This document shows, one piece after another, positions 26,377 through 36,607 of a DNA stretch of 49,951 bases. The translations under genes were made by a program, and so were the position numbers. Positions within the stretch are counted from its first letter, which is position 1. The number at the start of each line of letters is the position of its first letter. Source of the DNA: Sphingomonas sanguinis (GTDB lineage Bacteria; Pseudomonadota; Alphaproteobacteria; Sphingomonadales; Sphingomonadaceae); the NCBI RefSeq assembly GCF_001476905.1, contig NZ_LDTE01000079.1:1-49951 (forward strand), given 5' to 3'. The notes beneath the pieces were generated by a model. The model made no database searches, was not told the origin of the DNA, and saw nothing but the letters and a program-made list of their open reading frames with translations.

Positions 26377-27299
26377 TGAGCGACCATGACAGCGTCCTCG
26401 CCGCCGCAAGGGAATGGCGCGGCGAGCAGATGGCGATCGCGACGGTGGTGTCGACCTGGGGGTCGGCACCGCGTCCGCGTGGCAGCCATATGCTGGTTCA
26501 TGCCGATGGCCGGTTCGAGGGATCGGTGTCGGGCGGCTGTGTCGAAAACGACATCCTTCACACCGCCGCCGAGGTGATCGCGGGCGCGCCGTTTCAGGTA
26601 AAGCGCTACGGTGTGGCGGATGCCTCGGCCTGGGAAGTCGGCCTGCCCTGCGGCGGCGAGATCGCGGTCATGGTGCAGCCGGTGTCAGCGGAGGGCTTCG
26701 ACCCCGAATTGTTCGACCGAATCGCCGAAACGCGCGAGCGGGGCCAGGCCCTGACCGTCACCACCGACCTGACCACCGGCCATTCGGGCCTGCGCCCGAT
26801 CGAGACCGGCGAAGTCTTCGCCAACCGCTATGACCCGCCGCGCCGGTTGCTGATCGTCGGTGCGGTGCAGATCGCACAGAGCCTGGCGCAGCTGGCACAG
26901 ACGCTGGGCATCGCCACCACCGTCATCGACCCGCGCGCGCGCTTCCTGACCGAGGAACGCTTTCCCGGCGTGACGCTGGACGATCGCTGGCCCGATGAAG
27001 CGGTCACCGCCCATGCGCCCGGCCCCGCCACCGCCGTGGTGACGCTGAGCCACGACACCAAGATCGACGACCCCGCGCTGGTCGCCGCGTTGGCGCACGA
27101 CACCGCCTATGTCGGCGCGCTGGGCAGTCGGCGCAGCCATGCCGCGCGGCGGGAGCGTCTCGCTTCGATGGGCGTTTCCCTGTCAGCGATCGACCGGATC
27201 GATGGCCCCGTGGGCCTCGACATCGGGGCGATCGGCCCGTCCGAGATCGCGCTGTCGATCGCGGCGGCGATGATAGGAGCCTTTCATGATCGACGCTAA
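26376..27299 (+). CDS. XdhC/PaoD-type maturation factor
   Basis: A 307-residue XdhC/CoxI-family chaperone that binds the molybdenum cofactor, supports its sulfuration and inserts it into the large subunit. The N-terminal domain has VVSTWGSAPRPRGSHMLV and GSVSGGCVENDIL; the C-terminal Rossmann domain begins RRLLIVGAVQIAQSLAQLA and ends with the family segment YVGALGSRRSHAARRERL and DIGAIGPSEIALSIAAAMI. The ATG at 26376 overlaps the stop of the large-subunit gene (TGATG), showing coupling. In E. coli the equivalent gene, paoD, also follows paoC. Confidence 0.93.
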   Translation: MSDHDSVLAAAREWRGEQMAIATVVSTWGSAPRPRGSHMLVHADGRFEGSVSGGCVENDILHTAAEVIAGAPFQVKRYGVADASAWEVGLPCGGEIAVMVQPVSAEGFDPELFDRIAETRERGQALTVTTDLTTGHSGLRPIETGEVFANRYDPPRRLLIVGAVQIAQSLAQLAQTLGIATTVIDPRARFLTEERFPGVTLDDRWPDEAVTAHAPGPATAVVTLSHDTKIDDPALVAALAHDTAYVGALGSRRSHAARRERLASMGVSLSAIDRIDGPVGLDIGAIGPSEIALSIAAAMIGAFHDRR

Positions 27300-27909
27300 G
27301 GATGTGGCGCTGGTCCTGCTCGCCGCGGGACAGTCGAGCCGCTTCGGGATGGAGAACAAGCTGGAGGCCGAATTTCTCGGCAAGCCGGTGGGTTTCCACG
27401 TCACCACCGCGCTGGAGAGCATCCCCTTTGCCGACCGGATCGTGGTGACGGACGGCTGTCAGCTCGACTTTGCCTCGCGCGGCTATCGCGTCATCCACAA
27501 TGAGGATGTCGGCCAGGGCATGTCCCACTCGATGCATCTCGGCGTGCGTGAAGCGATGAAGGCCTCGCCCCAGGCGATCCTGATCGCGCTGGCCGACATG
27601 CCGCGTGTGACGGCGGCGCACATCTATCGCCTGTTCGACGCGTTCGAGGGCCTGGATTCGGTGGTGGTATCGAGCAATGGCGAGCACCCGACCCCGCCGG
27701 GCGTCTTTGGCTCAGGCCGGTTCGAGGCGTTGCTGAAGCTGGAGGGCGACGAGGGCGGCCGCAAGCTGGTCGCGGTCGGGCGACATGTCGTGACCGCGCC
27801 CGCCGAGCTGATCGATATCGACACGCCCGAGGACCTCGAGCGGCTGCGTCAGCTCGTCCATGCGCCCGAGCGCACCATCACTCGTGGCGAAGCGCGTCGA
27901 TCGGATTGA
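27286..27909 (+). CDS. MobA/MocA-like nucleotidyltransferase
   Basis: A 207-residue NTP-transferase of the MobA/MocA group. The N-terminal motif [27 protein letters not shown] binds the nucleotide and the segment [13 protein letters not shown] provides the metal-binding Asp. Next to a PaoABC-like enzyme, the likely job is to attach CMP to molybdopterin (MocA activity), giving the cytosine dinucleotide cofactor; GMP transfer cannot be excluded. Its start overlaps xdhC-like by 14 bases with AGGAG upstream. Its last 32 bases overlap the 3' end of the convergent ABC permease gene. Confidence 0.86.
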   Translation: MIDAKDVALVLLAAGQSSRFGMENKLEAEFLGKPVGFHVTTALESIPFADRIVVTDGCQLDFASRGYRVIHNEDVGQGMSHSMHLGVREAMKASPQAILIALADMPRVTAAHIYRLFDAFEGLDSVVVSSNGEHPTPPGVFGSGRFEALLKLEGDEGGRKLVAVGRHVVTAPAELIDIDTPEDLERLRQLVHAPERTITRGEARRSD

Positions 27910-29082
27910 GCGCCGCCGCCCGCCGCGCCGGGAAGTAGCCGAATACCACACCGATCACCGCCGAAATGGCAAAGGCGATGATGTTGATCTGAAGATCGAA
28001 GGTCCAAGGCACCTGCATCACCGGCACGAGCAGCGCGATGATCGCCTGCGCCAGGAGCAGGCCGATGATCCCGCCCAGGCAGGACAGCACCACCGCCTCG
28101 ACCAGGAACTGCATCAGCACCTCGCGCGCGACCGCGCCGATCGCCAGGCGGATGCCGATCTCGCGCGTGCGTTCGGTGACGGACACCAGCATGATGTTCA
28201 TGATGCCGATGCCGCCGACCACCAGGCTGATTGCCGCCACCGCCGCGACGATGCGGGTCAGCATGGTCGTCGTGCTGGTCAGCGTGTCGCTGATCTGCTT
28301 GGTGTCGAAGATGTTGAAGTCCTCGGCCTTATCGCCGGTGATGTTGCGTCGTTCGCGCAGCAACGAGGTCAATGAGGCCTGCACCGCGCTGGTCTGATAA
28401 GCCTGGTCGACGCCGACCAGCATCAGGCGGATGTCGCGATTGCCGGTGAAGCGCCGCTGGACTGCCTTGATCGGCATCAGCACCACATCGTCCTGATCGC
28501 CGAACCCACCCTGCCCGCGCGTCGTCAGCACGCCGATTACGTCGCAGCTGATCGCGCCGATGCGAAACCGCTGGCCAACGGCATCGGTGCTGGGGAACAG
28601 GTTTTTGCGCACCGTATTGCCGATGATGCACACCGCCTTGCCCGACGCCTGTTCGGCCGGGGTCCACAGCCGCCCGGAGGCCAAGGGCCAGGGCTGGACG
28701 GTGAAATAGGCGAGCGTCGTGCCGGTGACCGTGGTCGACCAGTTCGCGCCCTCATAAATGGCGGTCGCGCTGGCCTGGGCCTGGGGTGCCACCGCCGTCA
28801 CGCCTGCGATCTGCTCGGCGATGGCGGATACGTCCTCGGGCTTGAAGTCGGGCGGACGCGGACCGCCACCGCCGCGCCCGAAGCCCTGGCCGGGGCGTAC
28901 CTGCAGGATGTTGGTGCCCAGCGACGAGATAGACTGCTGCACGGCGGCGGTCGTCGCCTTGCCCAGCGTCACCATGGTCACGACCGCGCCGACACCGATG
29001 ATGATACCGAGCGTCGTCAGGAACGAGCGCAGCACATGCCGCCGGATCGACCGGATCGCGAGGATGAGCGTGGTGCCGAACA

Positions 29083-29083
<1 letters not shown>
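27878..29083 (-). CDS. ABC transporter permease, MacB type
   Basis: A 401-residue MacB/FtsX-type permease. An N-terminal membrane segment ([23 protein letters not shown], about 19-41) is followed by a large periplasmic domain (45-275) and three more membrane segments near 282-305, 330-357 and 365-385, ending with the FtsX motif NPIDALRHE. These mechanotransmission transporters use cytoplasmic ATP hydrolysis to drive a periplasmic adaptor and outer-membrane channel. The corresponding E. coli MacB has the ATPase fused; here it is a separate upstream gene whose stop overlaps this start (TGATG). Last gene of a four-gene efflux operon. Confidence 0.92.
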
Positions 29084-29803
<720 letters not shown>

Positions 29804-29814
<11 letters not shown>

Positions 29815-31195
29815 CGCCTGCTCCCTGCCCACCGCCGGAGCGCCCCTGACGCCGCTGGCCGCCACCACCCGACTTGGCGTCCTGGCCCGCCGCGAGCTGG
29901 CCGGTGATGACCTCCATGCCGGGCTTCAGGTCGCCCGACAGGACTTCGGTCATCGAACCGTTGGTGTCACCGGTGACGATCTGGATCGGCTGCGGCTTGC
30001 CGTCGCCCCCGCGCACATAGATGGTCTGGGTCGCGCCGCGCTGCACGGTGGCGGTGCGCGCCGCGCGGTCGCGGCGCGGGCGGAAGGTCAGCGAACCCGC
30101 AATGCCACCGCCGCCCTGGCCCGCCCCGTCGGAGGGCTGGAAGCGAAGCGCGGCATTGGGGATCAGCATCACGTTCCGCTTGTCCGACGTTACGATGTCG
30201 GCGGTCGCGGTCATGCCGGGGCGCAGTTGCAGGTCGGGGTTGGCGACCGTCAGGTCGGCGGCATAGCTGACCACCTGCCCCGTGGTCGACGCCGCGCTGG
30301 CGGTCGAGGAGGCAGACGACGTGGCCGCGCTGACCGTCAGGTTCGATCCCAGATCGACACGGGTGATCGTCGCCGGGAAGGTGCGGCCGGGAAAGGCGTC
30401 GACGGTGAAGTTCGCCTTCTGCCCGATCTTCACCTGGCCGACATCGGCCTCGTCGATCGCGACCTCCAGCTTCATCTTGGTAAGGTCTTCGGCGATCACG
30501 AACAGGGTCGGCGTGTTGAACGATGCCGCGACCGTCTGGCCCGGATCGACCTGCCGCGCCAGCACCACGCCCGACACGGGCGAGCGGATGATCGCGCGCT
30601 GACGCTGGGTCTGCGACTGGGCGAGCTGCGCGCGCGCGGCGGCGACATTGGCCTCCGCGACGCGCAGCGCGGCGACCGCGCGCTGCGCGTCGGCGCGCCC
30701 GGCCTGAAGCTCGGTGGCCGAGGGGACACGGCCGTTGGACAGCTTATAGACCTGCTCCAGCCGCGCGAGCTGCGCCTGCGACTCCGCCACGGTCGCGCGC
30801 GCCTGCGCCACCTGCGCGGTGTTGGCCGCCAGCGTCGCTTGGGCGGCGCGAATCTGGTCGTCGATCTGCTCGGGGTCGATCAGTGCCAGCGCCTCGCCCG
30901 CCTTCACCCGGTCGTTGACGTCAACCACGACCTTGGTGACCAGACCCGACAGCTGCGAACCGACCGTCACCTGATTGGTGGGTGCCAGCTTGCCGGTCGC
31001 CGAGACGGTGACGGTCAAATTGCCGCGCGTGACGGGGGCGGTCGCATATCCGGCGTCCTTATTGCCCCCGAAACAGCTTTTCAGGAGCAGCGCCAGCAGC
31101 ACCACGCCGACGATCACGACGCCCCATTGCACCCATTTGCGCCAGCGTGGCTGCGGCTTCACGCCCAGGAAATCGTCGAGAGTCTGGTCGGCCAT
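29804..31195 (-). CDS. MacA-like periplasmic adaptor (HlyD family)
   Basis: A 463-residue membrane fusion protein. It has an N-terminal membrane anchor (WVQWGVVIVGVVLLALLL, about 22-39), a biotinyl-lipoyl half (VTVSATGKLAPTNQVTVGSQ), a helical hairpin (about 110-200) rich in Ala/Gln, then beta-barrel segments (VVLARQVDPGQTVAASF; VDEADVGQVKIGQ-like). An unusual serine/alanine-rich insert (TSSASSTASAASTTG) lies near 293-307, and the tail is Gly/Gln-rich (GGGGQRRQGRSGGGQGAGGGR). It should bridge the MacB-type permease and the outer-membrane channel. Its start overlaps the stop of the channel gene (TGATG). Confidence 0.92.
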
Positions 31196-32667
31196 CAGCG
31201 GTTGTCCGGGGTTGTCGAGCGCTCAGGCGCTACGGGAATAGCGGTGTCGTCCCAGCCGCCGCCTAGTGCGGCGAACAGCTGGACCTGTGCCGTCGCGGCG
31301 TCGGATCGGGCCTGCACCAGCCCGTTTTGGGCACTGAGCAGCGCCGCTTCCTGTTGCGACAGGGTGGTGAAGTCGGTCAGGCCGGTGCGGTACTGGCTGC
31401 GCGCCAGGATCGCCGAGTTACGGGCGGCGTCGAGCTGGATGGCGAACTGCCGCTCCCGCTCGCGGGCGGTGTTGAGCGCGACGATCGCGTTCTCGACATC
31501 CTCCAACGCGAGGAGAACGGTGCCCTGATAGGCGGCATAGGCCTGATCGGTCAGCGCCTGGGCGTTGCGGACCTGGGACCGCAGCCGCCCGCCGTTGAAG
31601 ATCGCCTGGGTCAGCCCCGCGAACAGGCTGCCGGTGATCGCGTCGCCCAGCGAACCGAGGCTGGTCGCCGCCGTGTTGATATTCCCGGAGATCGCAAGCG
31701 CAGGATAGAGCGCGGCCTGCGCCACGCCGATCCGGGCGGTCGCGGCGGCCAGGTTGCGCTCGGCCGCACGGACATCGGGGCGACGACGCAAGATATCCGC
31801 CGGAATACCGACGCCGATCACCGCCGGGCCTTGCGGGATGGGCCGCACCGCCTCCATCCGCGCCTTGACTGCACCGGGGGCCTGGGCGGTCAGCACGCCC
31901 AGGCGCGAGACGGCGGCGTTATATTGCTGCTCGATCGAGGGGATGGTCGCCGCGGTCTGCGCCCGCTGACTACGCGCCTGTTCGGAATCGAGCGAGGACA
32001 CCAGGCCTGCCTGGACTCGGAAACCCGCAATTTCCAGATTGTCGTCCTGCAGCGTCAGGCTGGCCCGCGCATTGGCGAGCTGTGCCTGGTAGGCGCGGGC
32101 CAGCACGTAATTGCGCGCCAGCTCGCTCTCGACGGTCAGCAGGGTCGCGGCATAGCTGAACCCGGCCCCTTCGTACGTGGCGCGGGTCGCCTCGACGGTG
32201 CGGCGGACTTCGCCGAACAGGCCGACCTGATAGCTGGCCGACAGCCCGACGGTGAAGCTGTTGCTGCCGCCCCCGCCGGTATCGACGACCGTGCCGTCGG
32301 GCAGCGTGAAGCTGCGTCCACCACCGCGCAGATTTTCGTTGCGCTGATAGCCGGTCGAGCCCGACACATTGGGCAGCAGCGAGGCGCGACTCTGGATCAG
32401 GCTTTCGCGCGCCTGTCTCAGCCGGGCGATGGCCTGGGCGACGTCGGTATTGGCGACCACAGCCCGCTCGACCAGTTCGGCAAGCAGCGGATCGTCGAAC
32501 GAGCGCCACCAGCGGCTGAAGTCCTGCGCCTGCGCATTGGCGGCGGGCACCGACCAGTTCGCGGGCACCCCCAGCGCTTGCGGAGCCGCGGGGCGATAAT
32601 CGGGGCCGACCGTACAGCCGGACAAGGCGGCGGTGGCGAGAAGAAGGACGCGGGCGCGAGGCTTCAT
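31195..32667 (-). CDS. Outer-membrane efflux channel (NodT/OprM family lipoprotein)
   Basis: A 490-residue TolC-like outer-membrane factor of the RND/ABC-associated NodT/OprM type. The signal LLLATAALSGCTVGPDY has a lipobox LSGC and the family-typical GPDYRPP-like start. The conserved region WWRSFDDPLLAELVERA follows, along with two coiled-coil repeats of the TolC fold and a late GIPADILRRRPDVRAAERNLAAATARIGVA, all diagnostic. It is the first gene of the efflux operon, so the channel is made with its own adaptor and ABC pump. A broad xenobiotic or peptide export role is inferred only from family. Confidence 0.93.
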   Translation of the reverse strand: MKPRARVLLLATAALSGCTVGPDYRPAAPQALGVPANWSVPAANAQAQDFSRWWRSFDDPLLAELVERAVVANTDVAQAIARLRQARESLIQSRASLLPNVSGSTGYQRNENLRGGGRSFTLPDGTVVDTGGGGSNSFTVGLSASYQVGLFGEVRRTVEATRATYEGAGFSYAATLLTVESELARNYVLARAYQAQLANARASLTLQDDNLEIAGFRVQAGLVSSLDSEQARSQRAQTAATIPSIEQQYNAAVSRLGVLTAQAPGAVKARMEAVRPIPQGPAVIGVGIPADILRRRPDVRAAERNLAAATARIGVAQAALYPALAISGNINTAATSLGSLGDAITGSLFAGLTQAIFNGGRLRSQVRNAQALTDQAYAAYQGTVLLALEDVENAIVALNTARERERQFAIQLDAARNSAILARSQYRTGLTDFTTLSQQEAALLSAQNGLVQARSDAATAQVQLFAALGGGWDDTAIPVAPERSTTPDNR

Positions 32668-32799
32668 GGACAGGAACGTGCCGTGCCATTACGGCCCCGT
32701 CCAGCGCATTTCTGTCGCAAAGTGTGACGGATACGGCAGATTTTCTTCATCTTGCCGCACACGCTTTGGGGAGGCGAAAGTTCCACTCCGATCCAAAAA

Positions 32800-32913
32800 T
32801 CCTCCCCGGCACGGGGAGGTGGCAGGGCGCAAGCCCTGACGGAGGGGGACTTCCGTGCGGCACTCCCCCTCCACCATGCTGCGCATGGTCCCCCTCCCCG
32901 CCAGCGGGGAGGA
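32800..32913. repeat. Mosaic palindromic element, copy A
   Basis: A 114-base element bounded by TCCTCCCC and GGGGAGGA. Inside, left to right, are GGTGGCAGGGCGCAAGCCC, TGACGGAGGGGG, a 16-base unmatched core, CCCCCTCCACCATGCTGCGC and ATGGTCCCCCTCCCC. Its arms match the reverse complement of copy B (37950-38080), but the cores differ. It fills most of the gap between the Mla-type operon's last gene and the efflux operon's first gene. Confidence 0.8.
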
Positions 32914-32919
32914 TAGGTG

Positions 32920-33504
32920 TTACCGCCCGACCCAGTCGGACACTTGCTGCGCCACCTGGTTTGCCGCCTGGTTCAGCGCCGGGCCGACGCTTGCCGCGTC
33001 GATCTTGCCGACCGGCACGCGCGCCTCGAACCGGCGCTTCTCGACGCCGGTCTGGCCATCACGCTGGAGTGCGGCATCGAACATCACCACCGCATCGCGC
33101 CGCGTCGCGTCCATGCCGAACTGGCGCAACTCACCCGACAGACGGTCGCCCGGATCGCTCACCGAGTCCCGCGCCGACAGCACGACGCGGTTCACCCGCG
33201 CGGTCAGCGTGTCGGCCATCAACCGCGCGAAAAGGCGCGCGGGCGGCTCGGCCCATTGCGCGTCCTTTACATAGGCGATGCTGGTCGCATCTTCCTGCAC
33301 CGGCACGCGGGCGGTCGCCAGTTCCTGCGGCGTGGTCGGCACCTGGATGGTGATCGACTTGGCGCGGGCCGAATCCTGCGTCTGGCCGACGGTCGGCGCC
33401 GACTGCGCCTGAAGCGTCAGCAGCGAGGGCGGCGGCTTGGCGCCGAAGCTGATGCAGCCCGCCAGCGGAAGCGATGCCATCAGAACGATCAGCGGAGTCT
33501 TCAT
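32920..33504 (-). CDS. ABC-type transport auxiliary lipoprotein (PqiC/MlaD-associated type)
   Basis: A 194-residue lipoprotein: MKTPLIVLMASLPLAGCISF has lipobox LAGC. The domain matches the ABC-type transport auxiliary lipoprotein family (related to E. coli PqiC/YmbA), with the segments YVKDAQWAEPPARLFARLMAD and VSDPGDRLSGELRQFGMD. Such proteins sit in the outer membrane or periplasm and work with MCE proteins in lipid transport. ATG 33504 has GAGGA just upstream; an extension to 33528 is possible. It is the last gene of the mlaEFD-like operon, 20 bases after mlaD-like. Confidence 0.86.
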   Translation of the reverse strand: MKTPLIVLMASLPLAGCISFGAKPPPSLLTLQAQSAPTVGQTQDSARAKSITIQVPTTPQELATARVPVQEDATSIAYVKDAQWAEPPARLFARLMADTLTARVNRVVLSARDSVSDPGDRLSGELRQFGMDATRRDAVVMFDAALQRDGQTGVEKRRFEARVPVGKIDAASVGPALNQAANQVAQQVSDWVGR

Positions 33505-33524
33505 GACTGTCCTCATCGGCTTCC

Positions 33525-34487
33525 TCACTTGCCCTTATAGTCCGGCAGCTTCTGCTGCCCGATCAGCGACCCTGCGCCCTGCTGGTCGACCTTTTCGGCG
33601 ACCGCCGACAGCGACTGGGTCATCACGCGCAGGTCCCGCACCAGACGATCCACCTCCGGCACGGTCTGCTTCGAGAAGGTCTGCAGGCCCGGCCGCGCAT
33701 CGCCGATCGCCGAGTTCAGCGTGTCGGCGCTCTTCTGGGCCGAGGCGATGGCCTTGTTCAGGTTGGTCATGGTCGGCTTGACCTCTTCGGCGAGCAGGCC
33801 GTTGGTGGTCGCCGCCAGCTGGCCGATCGACTGCGCTGCGTCACCCGCCTGCTGGATCGCCACACGAGTCTGGGCCAGCGTTGCCGCGATCTCAGGCCCG
33901 CGATCGGCGAGCGCATCGGTCAGGCGGTTGGTGTTGTCCAGGATGCCCGCGATCGATGCCTGATTGCGATCCGAGAGCAGGCCGGTCAGACGCTCGGTCA
34001 GCGTCGACAGCCGCTCGAGCAGTTGCGGCGCGGAGTTCAGGATCGCGCCGATGCCGCCCTGCTTGGTCGGGATGACCGGCACGCCGTACGGGCAGACGGT
34101 CTTGTTCTCCGGCTGCGGACAGGCGATCGGCGGCGCGCCCTTGCGCGCGCCATCCAGCGAGATGGTGCTGGTGCCGGTGAAGCTGGCCGAGATCGACGCG
34201 GTCGTGCCCTGCAGGATCGGCGTCTGGTCATTGACGGAGACGCGGACGCGCACGAACTGCGGATCGGGGCGCCAGAGCGCGATTTCCTTCACCTGGCCGG
34301 AGGGCACGCCCGAATAGGTGACCGCCGAGCCCTTGGCCAGGCCGTCCACCGACTGGCGGAAGAAGATGTCATATTCCTTCTCCGTCGTGCCGCCCAGACG
34401 GGCGATCCAGACGGTGAAGATCGCCAGCACTGCGAGCAGGATCAGCACGACAGAGCCGACGAGGACGTGGTTTGAACGGGTTTCCAT
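33525..34487 (-). CDS. mlaD: MlaD-type MCE protein
   Basis: A 320-residue MCE-domain protein. After a single N-terminal anchor (VLVGSVVLILLAVLAIFTVWIA, about 8-29), the MCE domain follows (YDIFFRQSVDGLAKGSAVTYSGVPSGQVKEI, 40-70, continuing through TASFTGTSTISLDG-like strands), with a family insert CPQPENKTVCPYG. The C-terminal half (about 150-320) is a long helical region. MlaD proteins form a hexameric tunnel that carries phospholipids across the periplasm. It is longer than E. coli MlaD (about 180 residues), as usual for alphaproteobacteria. Its ATG overlaps the mlaF stop (TGATG). Confidence 0.9.
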   Translation of the reverse strand: METRSNHVLVGSVVLILLAVLAIFTVWIARLGGTTEKEYDIFFRQSVDGLAKGSAVTYSGVPSGQVKEIALWRPDPQFVRVRVSVNDQTPILQGTTASISASFTGTSTISLDGARKGAPPIACPQPENKTVCPYGVPVIPTKQGGIGAILNSAPQLLERLSTLTERLTGLLSDRNQASIAGILDNTNRLTDALADRGPEIAATLAQTRVAIQQAGDAAQSIGQLAATTNGLLAEEVKPTMTNLNKAIASAQKSADTLNSAIGDARPGLQTFSKQTVPEVDRLVRDLRVMTQSLSAVAEKVDQQGAGSLIGQQKLPDYKGK

Positions 34488-35404
34488 CAGCGTGTCCCTG
34501 CTTCGCCTCTCGCATGGGCATCGGCCGCACTGCCTTGGGAATGGTGTCCCGTGGCATCGGCGTCGACTTCGGTGGGGTGGCGCGCGGCGTCCGTGTCCGC
34601 CGAACGGGGCCGAATATCGGCCACTTCGTCCTTGGCGGCGATGGCGGCGCGACCACGCGGGCCCTTGAAATATTCCTCGATCCACGGATGGTCGAGCGCG
34701 ATCAGCTCGTCGATCGTGCCGACCGCGATCACCTTCTTGTCGGCCAGCACCGCCACCCGGTCACAGATGGCATAAAGCGTGTCGAGGTCGTGGGTGATGA
34801 GGAAGACGGTCAGCCCCAATGTCTTCTGGAGCGAGGCGATCAGCTGGTCGAACGCCGCCGCGCCGATCGGGTCGAGGCCTGCCGTCGGTTCGTCCAGGAA
34901 CAGCAATTCGGGATCGAGCGCCAGCGCCCGGGCCAGCCCAGCGCGCTTCTTCATGCCGCCGGACAATTCGGCCGGGTATTTGGGCCCCGCATCGGCGGGC
35001 AGGCCGGTCATCACGACCTTGTAGGACGCGATCTCGTCCATCAGCGCCTGAGGCAGATCGCGGTAGAATTCCTTCAGCGGCACCGCGACATTCTCCGCCA
35101 CGGTCAGCGTCGAGAACAGCGCACCGCCCTGGAACAGCACGCCCCAGCGCTTGCGGACATCGACCGCCTCTGTCGCATCGCGGCCGATGGTCTGCTCGCC
35201 AAAGACGGTGATGTCGCCGGCATCGGGCGTCTGGAGGCCGATGATCGTGCGCATCAGCACCGACTTGCCGGTGCCCGATCCGCCGACCACGCCCAGAATT
35301 TCGCCACGATGCACGTCGAGATCGAGGCCATCATGGATGACCTGCTCGCCAAAGCTGTTGCGCAGGCCCCGGATGTGGATGAGGATATCGTCCTGCTCGG
35401 CCAT
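34487..35404 (-). CDS. mlaF: MlaF-type ABC ATPase
   Basis: A 305-residue ATPase of the phospholipid-transport group. Walker A is GVVGGSGTGKSVLMRT, the signature motif is LSGGMKKRAGLARAL (with the K/R typical of MlaF rather than QQQR), Walker B is LLFLDEPTAGLDP, and the switch His is in LITHDLDTLYAI. The C-terminal tail beyond 245 (EEYFKGPRGRAAIAAK onward) is longer than in E. coli MlaF. The ATG at 35404 overlaps the mlaE stop. The upstream part of the open frame overlaps mlaE and is not used. Confidence 0.94.
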   Translation of the reverse strand: MAEQDDILIHIRGLRNSFGEQVIHDGLDLDVHRGEILGVVGGSGTGKSVLMRTIIGLQTPDAGDITVFGEQTIGRDATEAVDVRKRWGVLFQGGALFSTLTVAENVAVPLKEFYRDLPQALMDEIASYKVVMTGLPADAGPKYPAELSGGMKKRAGLARALALDPELLFLDEPTAGLDPIGAAAFDQLIASLQKTLGLTVFLITHDLDTLYAICDRVAVLADKKVIAVGTIDELIALDHPWIEEYFKGPRGRAAIAAKDEVADIRPRSADTDAARHPTEVDADATGHHSQGSAADAHARGEAGTR

Positions 35405-36510
35405 CAATCCCATCCGATCCAGGTGAAGAAGACCGCGAAGAACGCGTCGAGCACGATCACCAGGAAGATCGCCTGCACCACCGCCGCCGTGGTGCGCAGG
35501 CCGACCTGCTCGGCATCCGACTTGACCTGCATCCCCTGAAAACATCCCGCGATCGCGATGATCGCGCCGAAGACGGGGGCCTTGATCAGGCCGACATACA
35601 GGTCGGTGATCGGCACCACTTCGCGAATGCGCGACACGAAGGTGACTGGCGGAATGCCGAGCGACACCGCCGCCAGAAAACCACCGCCGATGATTGCGAT
35701 CAGCGAGGAGTAGAAACCGAGCAGCGGCATCAGCGTCACCGCCGCCAGCGTGCGCGGCACGACCAGCGCCTCCATCGGTGACACGCCGATGACGCGCATC
35801 GCGTCGATCTCTTCGGTCAGCTTCATCGTGCCCAGTTGCGCGGCAAAGGCCGAGCCCGAGCGCCCCGCGACCATGATCGCGGTCATCAGCACGCCCAGCT
35901 CGCGCAGCGTCAGGCGGCCGACCAGATTGATCGTAAAGACCTCCGCGCCGAACTGACGAAGCTGCACCGCGCCCTGTTGCGCGATGACGATGCCGATCAG
36001 GAAGCTCATCAGCCCGATGATGGCCAGCGCCGAGACACCGACCGTCTCGAACTCATGCACGACCGCATTAAAGCGGAAGCGGCGCGGATGGCGGATCACC
36101 GCCAGCGCCGCGAGCGTCGTGGCGCCCAAGAAGCCGAGCAGGCCGTACAGCGTCTGGAAGGAAGCAACGACCGCGTCGCCGACCTCGCCCGCCACGCGCG
36201 CGAAGGGGCTGACCGGCTTGGGCCGCATCGCGACCGGCTGGTCCGCCTCGGTGACCTTGGAGAACAGATGCCGCTGGTCGTCGTCCAGCCCTTCGATTTG
36301 GGCATCGTTGCGGGCGGCGAACCGGTGGATCAGCCACGCGCCGACTGTGTCGATACGGTCGACCTGGGACAGGTCGATCCGCCGGACCTTCCCATCCTCC
36401 CGGTCGAGCCGTTCGGGCAGGTCGCCCAGCGTCGCCAGCGACAGGCTGCCGGAAAAGCGCAGCGCGCCCCCATCCCCCGCATCATGCTGATAATCGGCCT
36501 TGGCGTTCAT
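35404..36510 (-). CDS. mlaE: MlaE-type permease with fused STAS-like domain
   Basis: A 368-residue protein that combines an N-terminal STAS-like domain (residues 1-85, including GSLSLATLGDLPERL and VDRIDTVGAWLIHRF) with a MlaE permease domain (from about 105) that has several membrane segments and the conserved LRELGVLMTAIMVAGRSGSAFAAQLGTMKLTEEIDAM. E. coli has the STAS part as a separate protein, MlaB. The system is expected to move phospholipids between the inner and outer membranes. ATG 36510 is preceded by GAGG; a GTG three bases earlier is also possible. First gene of the mlaE-mlaF-mlaD-lipoprotein operon. Confidence 0.93.
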   Translation of the reverse strand: MNAKADYQHDAGDGGALRFSGSLSLATLGDLPERLDREDGKVRRIDLSQVDRIDTVGAWLIHRFAARNDAQIEGLDDDQRHLFSKVTEADQPVAMRPKPVSPFARVAGEVGDAVVASFQTLYGLLGFLGATTLAALAVIRHPRRFRFNAVVHEFETVGVSALAIIGLMSFLIGIVIAQQGAVQLRQFGAEVFTINLVGRLTLRELGVLMTAIMVAGRSGSAFAAQLGTMKLTEEIDAMRVIGVSPMEALVVPRTLAAVTLMPLLGFYSSLIAIIGGGFLAAVSLGIPPVTFVSRIREVVPITDLYVGLIKAPVFGAIIAIAGCFQGMQVKSDAEQVGLRTTAAVVQAIFLVIVLDAFFAVFFTWIGWD

Positions 36511-36607
36511 CACCTGCCTCTTTGCGGGAAAGCGGGACCATCGACAAGGCGCTTCATAGCAGCGACGAATCGACTATTCGCGGTAATTAGACGATTGAGT
36601 GACGTTT

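Noticed and set aside
24097..26469. A 790-codon open frame on the minus strand, opposite the molybdopterin subunit gene.
   Set aside because: Antisense shadow of a gene with intact catalytic motifs; no domain in the alternative frame.
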